A DNA stretch of 64,000 nucleotides from Glaciecola sp. UBA1851 (GTDB lineage Bacteria; Pseudomonadota; Gammaproteobacteria; Enterobacterales; Alteromonadaceae). Position 1 is the stretch's first letter. Each line of letters begins with the position of its first letter. Shown here piece by piece: positions 1 through 7,891 of the stretch. The translations under genes and the position numbers were made by a program. The notes below the pieces were generated by a model, which was given only the letters and a program-made list of their open reading frames with translations, searched no databases and was not told the DNA's origin. The stretch covers positions 17,148-81,147 of the forward strand of contig DDIL01000043.1 of assembly GCA_002338515.1 (NCBI GenBank), read 5' to 3'.

Positions 1-1112
1 AAAGCGGTTAAGCCATCAACCATATCATCTACTTCTGCTTCGTAAATACTTGCAACTTTACTCAGCATCTCGTCTACCGCACCTGATTCTTCACCAATCG
101 CAACCATTTGATTAACCATATCAGGAAAAACGCCTGTTGCTCTCATTGCAACATTCATTTGCGTACCGCCGGATACTTCTTTTTTTATGTACATAATAGC
201 TTCCCGAAAAACACCATTACCCGACGCACCTGCCGCTGATTCTAGCGCGCCAATTAAAGGCACACCGGCTGCGAAAGTTGTAGAAAGTGTGCGAGTAAAA
301 CGTGCAATAGAGGCTTTCACTAGAATATCGCCAATAATGGGGAGTTTCAGTAATCGAGCATCTACTATATCTCTTAATTTAAGCGATTTTCGGTGCGCAT
401 TTCTAAATAAATATCCACCCAGTACAGCGCCGATTAAGATAAAAATACCGTAAGTCTGTACAAAATTGGATAGTGCCAATACCATAAGCGTAAACGCGGG
501 TAATTCAGCGCCAAAGCCTGCAAAAATTTCTTGGAATTGTGGGACAACAAATATTAATAATATGATAGTTACAATAAGGGCAACAACTAACACCGCTATT
601 GGATAAAACATTGCTTTTTTAATTTTTGATTTCAGCGCTTCGGCTTTTTCTTTGTAAACTGCTATTCGGTCGTAGATTGTTTCTAATGCACCAGATTGCT
701 CACCCGTATGCACTAAATCACAATAAAGTGCGTCAAATTGCAAAGGAAATTTTCGTAATGAAGAGGATAAGGTATTACCCGATTTGACGTCGTTCGTTAC
801 TTCGGTCAACATTTTTCTTGCTGATTCTTTATTATGCCCTTGTGCTATCATTTCTAAACTTTGAATAAGGGTCACGCCTGCGCCAAGCATCGTTGCTATT
901 TGTCGTGAAATAACGCAAATATCTGCTTGGGTAACTTTGTCTTTTCTTTTAAATAATGGACTAGATTTCTTTTTTACAGATGTGGCTGAAATACCTCTAC
1001 TTCGCAATAAGTTTTTAGCCTCAACAATGTTCTTGGCAATAATTTCGCCTTTCCCTTTGCGGCCATTCTTATCGAGTCCAGTCCAAATAAAATCTTGAGT
1101 TGCTGTTGCCAT
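1..1112 (-). CDS. pilC: PilC, type IV pilus inner-membrane platform protein (3' end cut by window)
   Basis: Inner-membrane platform of the type IV pilus machine, coupling the PilB/PilT ATPases to pilin assembly and disassembly. Translating the minus strand from the ATG at 1112 gives an open frame of about 370 residues running off the left edge, so about 30-40 C-terminal residues are missing. It begins MATATQDFIWTG and has the two GspF/PilC repeats: the first has the segment ending QIATMLGAGVTL, the second has ARFTRTLSTTFAAGVPLI. Membrane segments are visible between the repeats (AVLVVALIVTIILLIFVVPQ). The gene lies 84 bp downstream of pilA on the same strand, with a terminator between. The usual pilB gene is not between them. 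Family identity is firm. Confidence 0.93.
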   Translation of the reverse strand, partial: MATATQDFIWTGLDKNGRKGKGEIIAKNIVEAKNLLRSRGISATSVKKKSSPLFKRKDKVTQADICVISRQIATMLGAGVTLIQSLEMIAQGHNKESARKMLTEVTNDVKSGNTLSSSLRKFPLQFDALYCDLVHTGEQSGALETIYDRIAVYKEKAEALKSKIKKAMFYPIAVLVVALIVTIILLIFVVPQFQEIFAGFGAELPAFTLMVLALSNFVQTYGIFILIGAVLGGYLFRNAHRKSLKLRDIVDARLLKLPIIGDILVKASIARFTRTLSTTFAAGVPLIGALESAAGASGNGVFREAIMYIKKEVSGGTQMNVAMRATGVFPDMVNQMVAIGEESGAVDEMLSKVASIYEAEVDDMVDGLTA

Positions 1113-1141
1113 TTAGATCACCAAAGCAAAGAAGGTTAAGG

Positions 1142-1167
1142 AAAAAAGCCCAGATAAACTGGGCTTT
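1142..1167 (-). terminator. Intrinsic terminator after pilA
   Basis: Read on the minus strand, an AAGCCCAG stem with a short TTTAT loop and CTGGGCTT is followed by a run of T. It lies about 30 bp after the pilA stop and before pilC, so it should allow high pilin expression with little read-through. Confidence 0.85.
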
Positions 1168-1196
1168 AGACGCTTGATATCTATCACTAAGCTAAA

Positions 1197-1610
1197 TTAG
1201 CAAAGTGTTGATGGGTCACATACAGTAGCCCAAGAAACCGTTCCGTTTGCAAGAGTAGGCGTCAATTCAATATCTGCGCCGTTTAAACCAGCATCAGTTG
1301 CGGCCGTTGCAGTAATTACACCGTCAACTATTGCAAGACCAACCACACCCGCAGCGGCTGTAACAGTAGACGGGATACCGTTTTGACCCGCATCACATGT
1401 GGCCACTCCACCTTCAACTTGAGCACACACTTCTACAGCCGACTTAGCAGCAGCAGTTGCATTGATTACTTCGGTAAATTTAGCTTTATCGGTGTAGTTG
1501 TTGTACGCAGGTAAAGCGATTGCAGCAAGAATACCAATAATGGCAACCACAATCATAAGCTCGATTAGGGTAAAACCCTTTTGATTCGTTTTAATAGTAG
1601 ACAAGTTCAT
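1197..1610 (-). CDS. pilA: PilA, type IV major pilin
   Basis: Structural subunit of the type IV pilus. The ATG at 1610 gives 137 residues and has a GGAG ribosome site just upstream; the frame is open further upstream but that extension is unlike any pilin leader. The leader MNLSTIKTNQKG is followed by the prepilin peptidase site G|FTLIELMIVV, with Phe+1 and Glu+5, and the hydrophobic N-terminal helix IVVAIIGILAAIALPAY. Two Cys near the C-terminus (VCDPSTLC) probably form the D-loop; two more lie in the middle (VEVC, ATC). The low-charge, Ala/Thr/Gly-rich globular domain is typical of Alteromonadales pilins. The gene is followed by its own terminator. Confidence 0.95.
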   Translation of the reverse strand: MNLSTIKTNQKGFTLIELMIVVAIIGILAAIALPAYNNYTDKAKFTEVINATAAAKSAVEVCAQVEGGVATCDAGQNGIPSTVTAAAGVVGLAIVDGVITATAATDAGLNGADIELTPTLANGTVSWATVCDPSTLC

Positions 1611-1845
1611 CTTAATTCTCCAAGCGTCGTTGAACGCGTATTTAACATGTAGTTTAAAAACGGCTACAGATGTACAACTAGGTTGCGTTTCTTTCACCTC
1701 GGAACTAAGTATATGTCGGGCAAGTGTTATGTGAAGTATGCACGCTTATACCTTAGTGTTGGATATGACACATGGAATGTCTTATCAACCGCTGTTCCTG
1801 TATGTATTAACGGCAACAAAAAGGTATCTTTAAGGTATATTTACA

Positions 1846-2736
1846 CTATTTTTTGATTAATAGAGATAGATCAATAGCTTTCACGTTTTTCGTAATAGCA
1901 CCTGTTGATATGAAGTCGATTCCAACATTTGCAAGCTCTTGTAGTCTTTCAACCGTTATGTTGCCACTGACTTCTAGCTTACACTGCTGTTGATTTATTA
2001 AAACTGCATCGCGGATCAGTTCTGTAGAAAAATTATCAAGCATTATAATATCTGCATTTGCATTTATGGCTTGTTTTAGCTCATCCAGTGTTTCCACTTC
2101 TACTTCAACCTTTACTTTTGGATGCATTTGTTTGGCCTTTTTAATGGCATTTGCAATTGAGCCGCATGCTTGAATATGATTTTCTTTTATAAGAAACATA
2201 TCAAATAATCCAACGCGATGATTTTGTCCCCCACCACAAGATACGGCATATTTTTGAGCTTGACGAAAGTAAGGAATTGTTTTTCTAGTATCAAGTAATT
2301 TGACGTTTGAATTAGTTAATTGCTTAACATAATGATTGGTTGTTGTAGCGGTTGCGCTTAAAAACTGCAAAAAGTTTAGGGCAGTCCGTTCGGCGGTCAG
2401 TATTTCTTTTGCTTTGCCTTCAATTTTACATAATGTGGTTTGCTCAGAAATAGCATCCCCATCTTTACAATACCAAGTTAGCTTGGCGTTTGAGCAAACT
2501 GTGCTAAATGCTTTCGTTGCCCAAGCGCTGCCACATACAATTATGTTGTCGCGGGTAATAATTTCTGCCTCAACAACTGATGTATCTGGTATTAGATTAG
2601 CGGTAATATCATTTTTTAATAGTGCATCAAGACAATTTGTGTCGTGATAAAAGTTAAGAGGATTACTACTTAAATCTTCTATCAGTGCTGCCCGGACATC
2701 CTGCTCAACATTTATCTGATATCGGCTTAACAGCAT
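1846..2736 (-). CDS. nadC: NadC, quinolinate phosphoribosyltransferase
   Basis: Converts quinolinate and PRPP to nicotinate mononucleotide in de novo NAD synthesis; cytosolic. The 296 residues are the usual length. Visible family motifs are the TARTALNFLQ-like segment (LTAERTALNFLQFLSATAT), LLDTRKTIPYFR, the GGGQNHRVGLFDMFLIKENH stretch that binds quinolinate and phosphate, and the barrel end EVSGNITVERL with FISTGAIT. The start ATG has a strong GGAGGA ribosome site. It lies upstream of pilA on the same strand and divergent from ampE, as in E. coli and many gammaproteobacteria, but ampD, normally the divergent neighbour, is missing here. Confidence 0.97.
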   Translation of the reverse strand: MLLSRYQINVEQDVRAALIEDLSSNPLNFYHDTNCLDALLKNDITANLIPDTSVVEAEIITRDNIIVCGSAWATKAFSTVCSNAKLTWYCKDGDAISEQTTLCKIEGKAKEILTAERTALNFLQFLSATATTTNHYVKQLTNSNVKLLDTRKTIPYFRQAQKYAVSCGGGQNHRVGLFDMFLIKENHIQACGSIANAIKKAKQMHPKVKVEVEVETLDELKQAINANADIIMLDNFSTELIRDAVLINQQQCKLEVSGNITVERLQELANVGIDFISTGAITKNVKAIDLSLLIKK

Positions 2737-2948
2737 TTCAATTTTCCTCCATATTTAATAAGGCGCGGATTGTACCTGCGTAAATGCATTCAGACAACGT
2801 TTCAGGAGGACGAAATAATAGGTAATTAGTGTTAATACATGTATATGCAAAGAAATTATTTGTTTAGACAAGTCAACTACTGCCATATTAGTGGAAAGTA
2901 TTATACTCTGGTATTAACATAATTTTAAAAACAAAAGTTAGGAATATC

Positions 2949-3914
2949 ATGACGCTGTTTACGCTATTAATTGTTATGGCACTTGAGAGGGTGACAACTA
3001 AGTCAAAAAGGTTTCATATTGCTAATATCGCAGAATCGTATTTTAATTTTTTTCAAAGATTATCTTGGCTAAATTCAGAAAATAAAAAGTTTGGTAGTAA
3101 TATTTTTGATATTTTGTTAATGGCTGGTATACCGGCATTAATTGTACTTTTGGCGATTCAATATCTACCCGGTTTAATTGTTTTTTGCTTATACCTTTTA
3201 GTGCTTTGGATATGCTTAGGTTGTCCAGTCACTAGAAATACATATAGGCGTTACATGCAAGCAGCTAATCGAGACGATTTTGAAGCGTGTTCGCTATACA
3301 GTGAAAAATTCGGTGTGGAAGGTGGAGAACTCTCAAGTGTTGGCAAGCAATTGGTGCTTGTTAATTATCGTCAATATGCAAGTGTAATTATCTTTTTTGT
3401 ATTTTTGGGGCCAGCAGGTGTTATTTTTTATTCACTATGCAAAGAATGGTATTTATTGAGTAAAAAGAAACATTCTGATGTTTTGAATAATATTAATACT
3501 TCACACGTGGATGAATCGTTGGAAGAAAACGTGAATGATTCGAATAATAATGACAACGTTGAAGCATTGTCTTACATCGTAAATAATGATGAATCGCCTT
3601 TTCAAAAAGAATATATTCAATCTCAAACCTTGTTGTCATATCTCGATTTTATTCCAGTAAGACTTACATCATTTGGTTTTCTATTAGTAGGGCATTTCAG
3701 TAAAGGTTTACCAATTTGGCTTGGTGCCTTGTTAGATTTAAAAATAAATTCCTATGAACTGTTAGCAAAGGTTGCCAAAGCCAGTGAAGAACCAGAACCT
3801 TATGTAAAGCCTTATCTTCAAGAGCCTTTACAAATGGTTAAGCTGGTAAAAAGGAATGTTTTATTTTTAATTATGGCAATTTCAATTATGACTATGGTCG
3901 GACTTCTTGGGTAA
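2949..3914 (+). CDS. ampE: AmpE-family inner-membrane protein
   Basis: AmpE is a polytopic inner-membrane protein historically linked to beta-lactamase regulation alongside AmpD; its biochemical role is unsettled. This 321-residue protein starts MTLFTLLIVMALER like E. coli AmpE. It keeps the Arg/Tyr membrane-edge segment (NYRQYASVIIFF), the LDFIPVRL motif (DWVPVRL in E. coli), and LVGHFSKGLPIWL. Four membrane stretches are visible, near residues 55-90, 145-165, 240-260 and 300-320. An Asn/Asp-rich insert at about residues 180-215 makes it longer than the E. coli protein. An AGGA site precedes the ATG. AmpD is absent from the 212 bp upstream, so this gene stands alone. Confidence 0.85.
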   Translation: MTLFTLLIVMALERVTTKSKRFHIANIAESYFNFFQRLSWLNSENKKFGSNIFDILLMAGIPALIVLLAIQYLPGLIVFCLYLLVLWICLGCPVTRNTYRRYMQAANRDDFEACSLYSEKFGVEGGELSSVGKQLVLVNYRQYASVIIFFVFLGPAGVIFYSLCKEWYLLSKKKHSDVLNNINTSHVDESLEENVNDSNNNDNVEALSYIVNNDESPFQKEYIQSQTLLSYLDFIPVRLTSFGFLLVGHFSKGLPIWLGALLDLKINSYELLAKVAKASEEPEPYVKPYLQEPLQMVKLVKRNVLFLIMAISIMTMVGLLG

Positions 3915-3957
3915 TCCCTTTACTTTTTCCAAAAGTCGCTTAAACTTGCATTGGTTA

Positions 3958-3972
3958 ATTGGTAATACCAAT
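3958..3972. promoter_or_regulatory. PdhR operator upstream of pdhR
   Basis: The perfect palindrome ATTGGTAATACCAAT matches the established PdhR consensus (ATTGGTNNNACCAAT). It lies 92 bp before the pdhR start. This is the expected place for pyruvate-sensitive autoregulation of pdhR and control of aceEF-lpd. Another TTGGT half site lies near 3984. Confidence 0.85.
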
Positions 3973-4063
3973 ATTATTTTAGGTTGGTATTCATTAATAT
4001 GACTGTTAGTGTATAAAAACGAAAATTGTAAGTGAAGCAACCGTTTTTGGTTTAGGAATCGAT

Positions 4064-4810
4064 ATGATTAAACAAGCAAAACTTTCAGAAGTAATTACAG
4101 AGCGATTAGAGTCCATGATAATTGATGGGACACTTGCTGCTGGAGAAAAGCTTTTGCCAGAACGTGAACTTGCATCGAAATTTAACGTGTCTCGCCCTTC
4201 CTTGCGTGAAGCCATTCAAAACCTTCAAGTTAAGGGATTAATAGAACGCAAACAGGGTGGAGGAACGTTTGTATCTCAGCATCTTAACCATCGTCTTTCA
4301 GACCCTTTGTTGGCATTAATATCTACTCGTCCAGAAACGCAATTTGATTTACTTGAATTTAGACACGCTCTGGAGGGAATGGCTGCATTTTATGCAGCAC
4401 TACGCGGGCAACCATCTGATATAGAAAATTTAGAAAATGCGTTAGCTAAACTACAAAATGCCGACGTTGAACATAATTTAGAGGAAGAAGCTCAAGCTTT
4501 GGGCGATTTTTATTTTGTCATGGCAAAAACTTCTCAAAATATCGTGTTAGTTCAGATTATGCAAGCCATGCGTGAGATGTTGGTTGAGAATGTAAGGCAA
4601 AACCTGGCAATGTTAAGAAAGGGCGCAGATGTTGAGCCTATTATTAGACAACAACGTGAAGAAATTGTTGCCGCAATCGCGACTGGAAATCCAGAGCAGG
4701 CACGAAACGCAAGCCAAGCTCACTTAGCTTTTATTGAACAAGCACTGTTAGAAATTAACAGGCAAGATGCAAAAGTGCAAAGAAGTCTAAGACGCATTGT
4801 TGTTCAATAA
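4064..4810 (+). CDS. pdhR: PdhR, pyruvate-sensing GntR-family repressor
   Basis: Transcriptional repressor of the pyruvate dehydrogenase operon, released by pyruvate. The 248 residues have an N-terminal winged helix-turn-helix (about 1-75: LSEVITERLESMII, LLPERELASKFNVSRPSLREAI, LIERKQGGGTFVS) and a C-terminal helical FadR-type ligand domain (FDLLEFRHALEGMAA and following). The order pdhR-aceE-aceF-lpd is the classical one, and a PdhR operator lies directly upstream, so the assignment rests on both family and context. Other GntR/FadR members look similar, but the context is decisive. Confidence 0.95.
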   Translation: MIKQAKLSEVITERLESMIIDGTLAAGEKLLPERELASKFNVSRPSLREAIQNLQVKGLIERKQGGGTFVSQHLNHRLSDPLLALISTRPETQFDLLEFRHALEGMAAFYAALRGQPSDIENLENALAKLQNADVEHNLEEEAQALGDFYFVMAKTSQNIVLVQIMQAMREMLVENVRQNLAMLRKGADVEPIIRQQREEIVAAIATGNPEQARNASQAHLAFIEQALLEINRQDAKVQRSLRRIVVQ

Positions 4811-5204
4811 TAATTAGTTAGAAATAAGAAGTTACAAAGTAAATATTTGTTATTCGATAATAAGTAGAAACATCGATAAATACGAATTTAAAATTGTTCA
4901 TTCATAATAAAATATTTGGAGTGAACAGTTTTGCATAATAGCTAAAATATTAGTTATGCTCATGGTTGAGTGCGTATATTTTTGTGTATGAAAAATAGAA
5001 ACACAATTTCAACGAGTAGTACATTTTGAAAGTTTGAACCTAGTGGGTAGCAGTTTTTAAAGCTTAAGTGAAACGTTAATTTAATAATTAACCAATCAAC
5101 ACTTTTGCATTGAAACCCTTGTAGAATCAGACTACACGATAGCCACTGTTTGAATATCATTTATGATAATTCAGACGACTTGAAATATAAAATAGGAAAA
5201 AACT
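4811..5204. other. Intergenic region between pdhR and aceE
   Basis: This stretch of 394 bp is AT-rich and has no convincing gene. I saw no second full PdhR palindrome and no clear Rho-independent terminator. It probably holds an aceE promoter or leader. The aceE ribosome site (AGGAAAAA) is at its end. Confidence 0.5.
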
Positions 5205-7877
5205 ATGTCGGATATAAAGCAACCTGATGTTGACCCGATTGAAACTCAGGAATGGATCGAGGCACTTGAAGCCGTTTTAGAAGCTGAAGGGGTCGATCGC
5301 GCTCATTTTTTATTAGAATCTCTAATAGAAAAAGCTCGCAGAAATGGGGCACATTTGCCTTATGACGCCACGACTGCGTACATAAACACCATACCTGCAG
5401 GCCAAGAGCCGACCATGCCTGGTGATCAAACAATTGAGACAAAAATCAGAAATGCTATCCGTTGGAATGCTATGATGATGGTATTGCGAGGCTCTAAAAA
5501 AGACTTAGAGCTTGGTGGACACATTGCCAGTTTTGCATCATCGGCTATGTTATACGACGTAGGTTTTAACCATTTTTTCCGCGCACCAAACGATAACGAT
5601 GGTGGCGATTATTTATTTGTGCAAGGGCATGCTTCACCTGGTATTTATTCTAGAGCGTTCATTGAAGGGCGATTAGAAGAAGGTCAGTTAGACATGTTCC
5701 GTCAGGAAGTTAAGGGCGGAGGCTTATCTTCTTATCCTCACCCTAAACTGATGCCAGACTTTTGGCAATTCCCAACTGTATCTATGGGTTTAGGACCCAT
5801 GCAGGCCATTTACTTAGCCCGTTTCTTAAAATATTTAACCAACCGTGGTTTAAAAGACTGTTCAGCACAGCGAGTTTGGTGCTTTATGGGTGATGGCGAA
5901 GTTGATGAGCCAGAGTCATTAGGTGCAATCGGTCTTGCTGCACGTGAAGGGTTAGATAATCTAACTTTCGTTATTAACTGTAACTTGCAGCGCTTAGATG
6001 GCCCAGTGCGTGGCAATGGTAAAATTATCCAAGAGCTTGAAGGCACATTCCGCGGTGCTGGTTGGGAAGTAATAAAAGTTATTTGGGGTCGCTATTGGGA
6101 TGCATTATTAGCCCGTGATACGCATGGCAAATTACTTGATGTCATGAATGAAACGGTTGATGGTGAGTATCAAAACTACAAGTCTAAAGGCGGCGCTTAT
6201 ACTCGTGATAACTTCTTTGGTAAGTATCCAGAGTTGAAAGATATGGTAGCTAATATGTCTGATGAAGATATTTGGCGCTTAAATCGTGGCGGACACGATC
6301 CAGTAAAGGTTTATGCTGCTTATAAACGCGCGACAGAAACAAAAGGCCGTCCACAAGTCATATTGGCTAAAACTGTAAAAGGTTATGGTTTAGGTGACGC
6401 AGGTGAAGGTAAAAATATTGCACACAACGTGAAGAAAATGGACGTTGAGTCTGTGAAGATTTATCGTGACCGGTTCAATATTCCAGTTTCAGATGACGAT
6501 ATTGAAAGCTTCCCTTACTATAAGTTTGAGAACGACAGCCCTGAAATGAAATACTTGCTTGAAAAGCGAGAAGCCTTACACGGATTTATGCCTAAGCGTT
6601 TAGCCAAATCAAGTGTTGAATTACCAGCTCCGCCTATGAAAGCGTTTGAAGCGGTAACTAAAGGTTCAGGCGAGCGCGAAATTTCTACTACTATGGCGTT
6701 CGTTCGCGTGTTAACCGCTATGCTTAAAGATAAACAAATGGGCAAACACGTTGTGCCAATTATTCCAGATGAAGCGCGTACATTTGGTATGGAAGGCTTG
6801 TTCCGTCAGGTAGGTATTTATTCTAATGTTGGCCAAACTTATGTGCCGCAAGATAAAGACCAAGTAGCTTATTACCGAGAAGATAAGAAAGGGCAAGTAT
6901 TACAAGAAGGCATAAATGAATTAGGCGCCATGTCTTCATTTGTTGCTGCAGGGACATCTTATTCACTAAATGACTTGCCAATGCTTCCGGTCTACATTTA
7001 TTACTCAATGTTTGGATTCCAACGTGTAGGTGATATGGCATGGGCTGCCGGTGATTCTCAGTGTCGAGGTTTCTTAATTGGTGGTACTGCTGGAAGAACG
7101 ACTCTAAACGGAGAAGGTTTACAGCACCAAGATGGACACAGTCATATACAAGCTGGATTAATTCCAAACTGCGTAAGCTATGACCCAACTTATGGTTATG
7201 AAGTAGCGGTGATTGTGCAAGACGGTATTCGTCGGATGCTAGAAGATCAAGAAAACGTGTTCTTCTATCTGACGGTGATGAACGAAAACTATGTTCAGCC
7301 TGAAATGCCCAAAGGCAGTGAAGAAGGTATTCTTAAAGGAATCTATTTACTGGATACTTTAGGTGAGTCTAAAGCAAAAAATCAAGTTAAGTTACTTGGC
7401 TCAGGTACTATTTTAGAACAAGTGAGAGAAGCTGCTCGTATTTTAAGTGATGATTACAATGTGACCTCTGAAGTATACAGCGTGCCGTCATTTAACGAGT
7501 TAGGCAGAGACGGAATAGACTGTGACCGCTTCAATATGAGAAACCCTAAAGCTAAACAAAAAGTGCCATACATTACTGAATTATTATCTGAAGGTAATGA
7601 CGGTCCAACTATTGCTGCTACTGACTATATTAAGAGTTATGCTGACCAAGTTAGAAACTTTGTTCCAGGCTCATATAGAGTATTAGGAACAGATGGCTTT
7701 GGCCGTTCAGATAGCCGACCTAACTTAAGAAGACATTTTGAGGTTGACGCTCAAAACGTTGCCTACGCTGCCCTTTATGAATTGCATAAAGCAGGCAAAA
7801 TTGATGCCAAAGCTCTAGCAAAAGCTCATAAAGAGTTAGAGATAGACGGCGACAAAATTAACCCACTTTACGCTTAA
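5205..7877 (+). CDS. aceE: AceE, pyruvate dehydrogenase E1 (homodimeric type)
   Basis: Thiamine-diphosphate-dependent decarboxylase that oxidises pyruvate and reductively acetylates the E2 lipoyl groups; cytosolic complex. At 890 residues it has the normal length of the homodimeric E1. Recognisable are the N-terminal segment DVDPIETQEWIEALEAV, the substrate region FNHFFRAP, the ThDP-binding motif GDGEVDEPESLGAIGLAAREGL through NCNLQRLDGPVRGN, and the transketolase-like second half (PIIPDEARTFGMEGLF, GLQHQDGHSH). It starts at an ATG with AGGA upstream. aceF follows after 14 bp. Confidence 0.98.
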   Translation: MSDIKQPDVDPIETQEWIEALEAVLEAEGVDRAHFLLESLIEKARRNGAHLPYDATTAYINTIPAGQEPTMPGDQTIETKIRNAIRWNAMMMVLRGSKKDLELGGHIASFASSAMLYDVGFNHFFRAPNDNDGGDYLFVQGHASPGIYSRAFIEGRLEEGQLDMFRQEVKGGGLSSYPHPKLMPDFWQFPTVSMGLGPMQAIYLARFLKYLTNRGLKDCSAQRVWCFMGDGEVDEPESLGAIGLAAREGLDNLTFVINCNLQRLDGPVRGNGKIIQELEGTFRGAGWEVIKVIWGRYWDALLARDTHGKLLDVMNETVDGEYQNYKSKGGAYTRDNFFGKYPELKDMVANMSDEDIWRLNRGGHDPVKVYAAYKRATETKGRPQVILAKTVKGYGLGDAGEGKNIAHNVKKMDVESVKIYRDRFNIPVSDDDIESFPYYKFENDSPEMKYLLEKREALHGFMPKRLAKSSVELPAPPMKAFEAVTKGSGEREISTTMAFVRVLTAMLKDKQMGKHVVPIIPDEARTFGMEGLFRQVGIYSNVGQTYVPQDKDQVAYYREDKKGQVLQEGINELGAMSSFVAAGTSYSLNDLPMLPVYIYYSMFGFQRVGDMAWAAGDSQCRGFLIGGTAGRTTLNGEGLQHQDGHSHIQAGLIPNCVSYDPTYGYEVAVIVQDGIRRMLEDQENVFFYLTVMNENYVQPEMPKGSEEGILKGIYLLDTLGESKAKNQVKLLGSGTILEQVREAARILSDDYNVTSEVYSVPSFNELGRDGIDCDRFNMRNPKAKQKVPYITELLSEGNDGPTIAATDYIKSYADQVRNFVPGSYRVLGTDGFGRSDSRPNLRRHFEVDAQNVAYAALYELHKAGKIDAKALAKAHKELEIDGDKINPLYA

Positions 7878-7891
7878 TTAGGAGAACAATC

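Noticed and set aside
1680..1740. Sigma-54 promoter before pilA
   Set aside because: A TTGC is present on the minus strand (CACATAACACTTGCC), but the -24 GG is missing and the spacing to CAC is wrong. Pilin sigma-54 control is common, so it was looked for.
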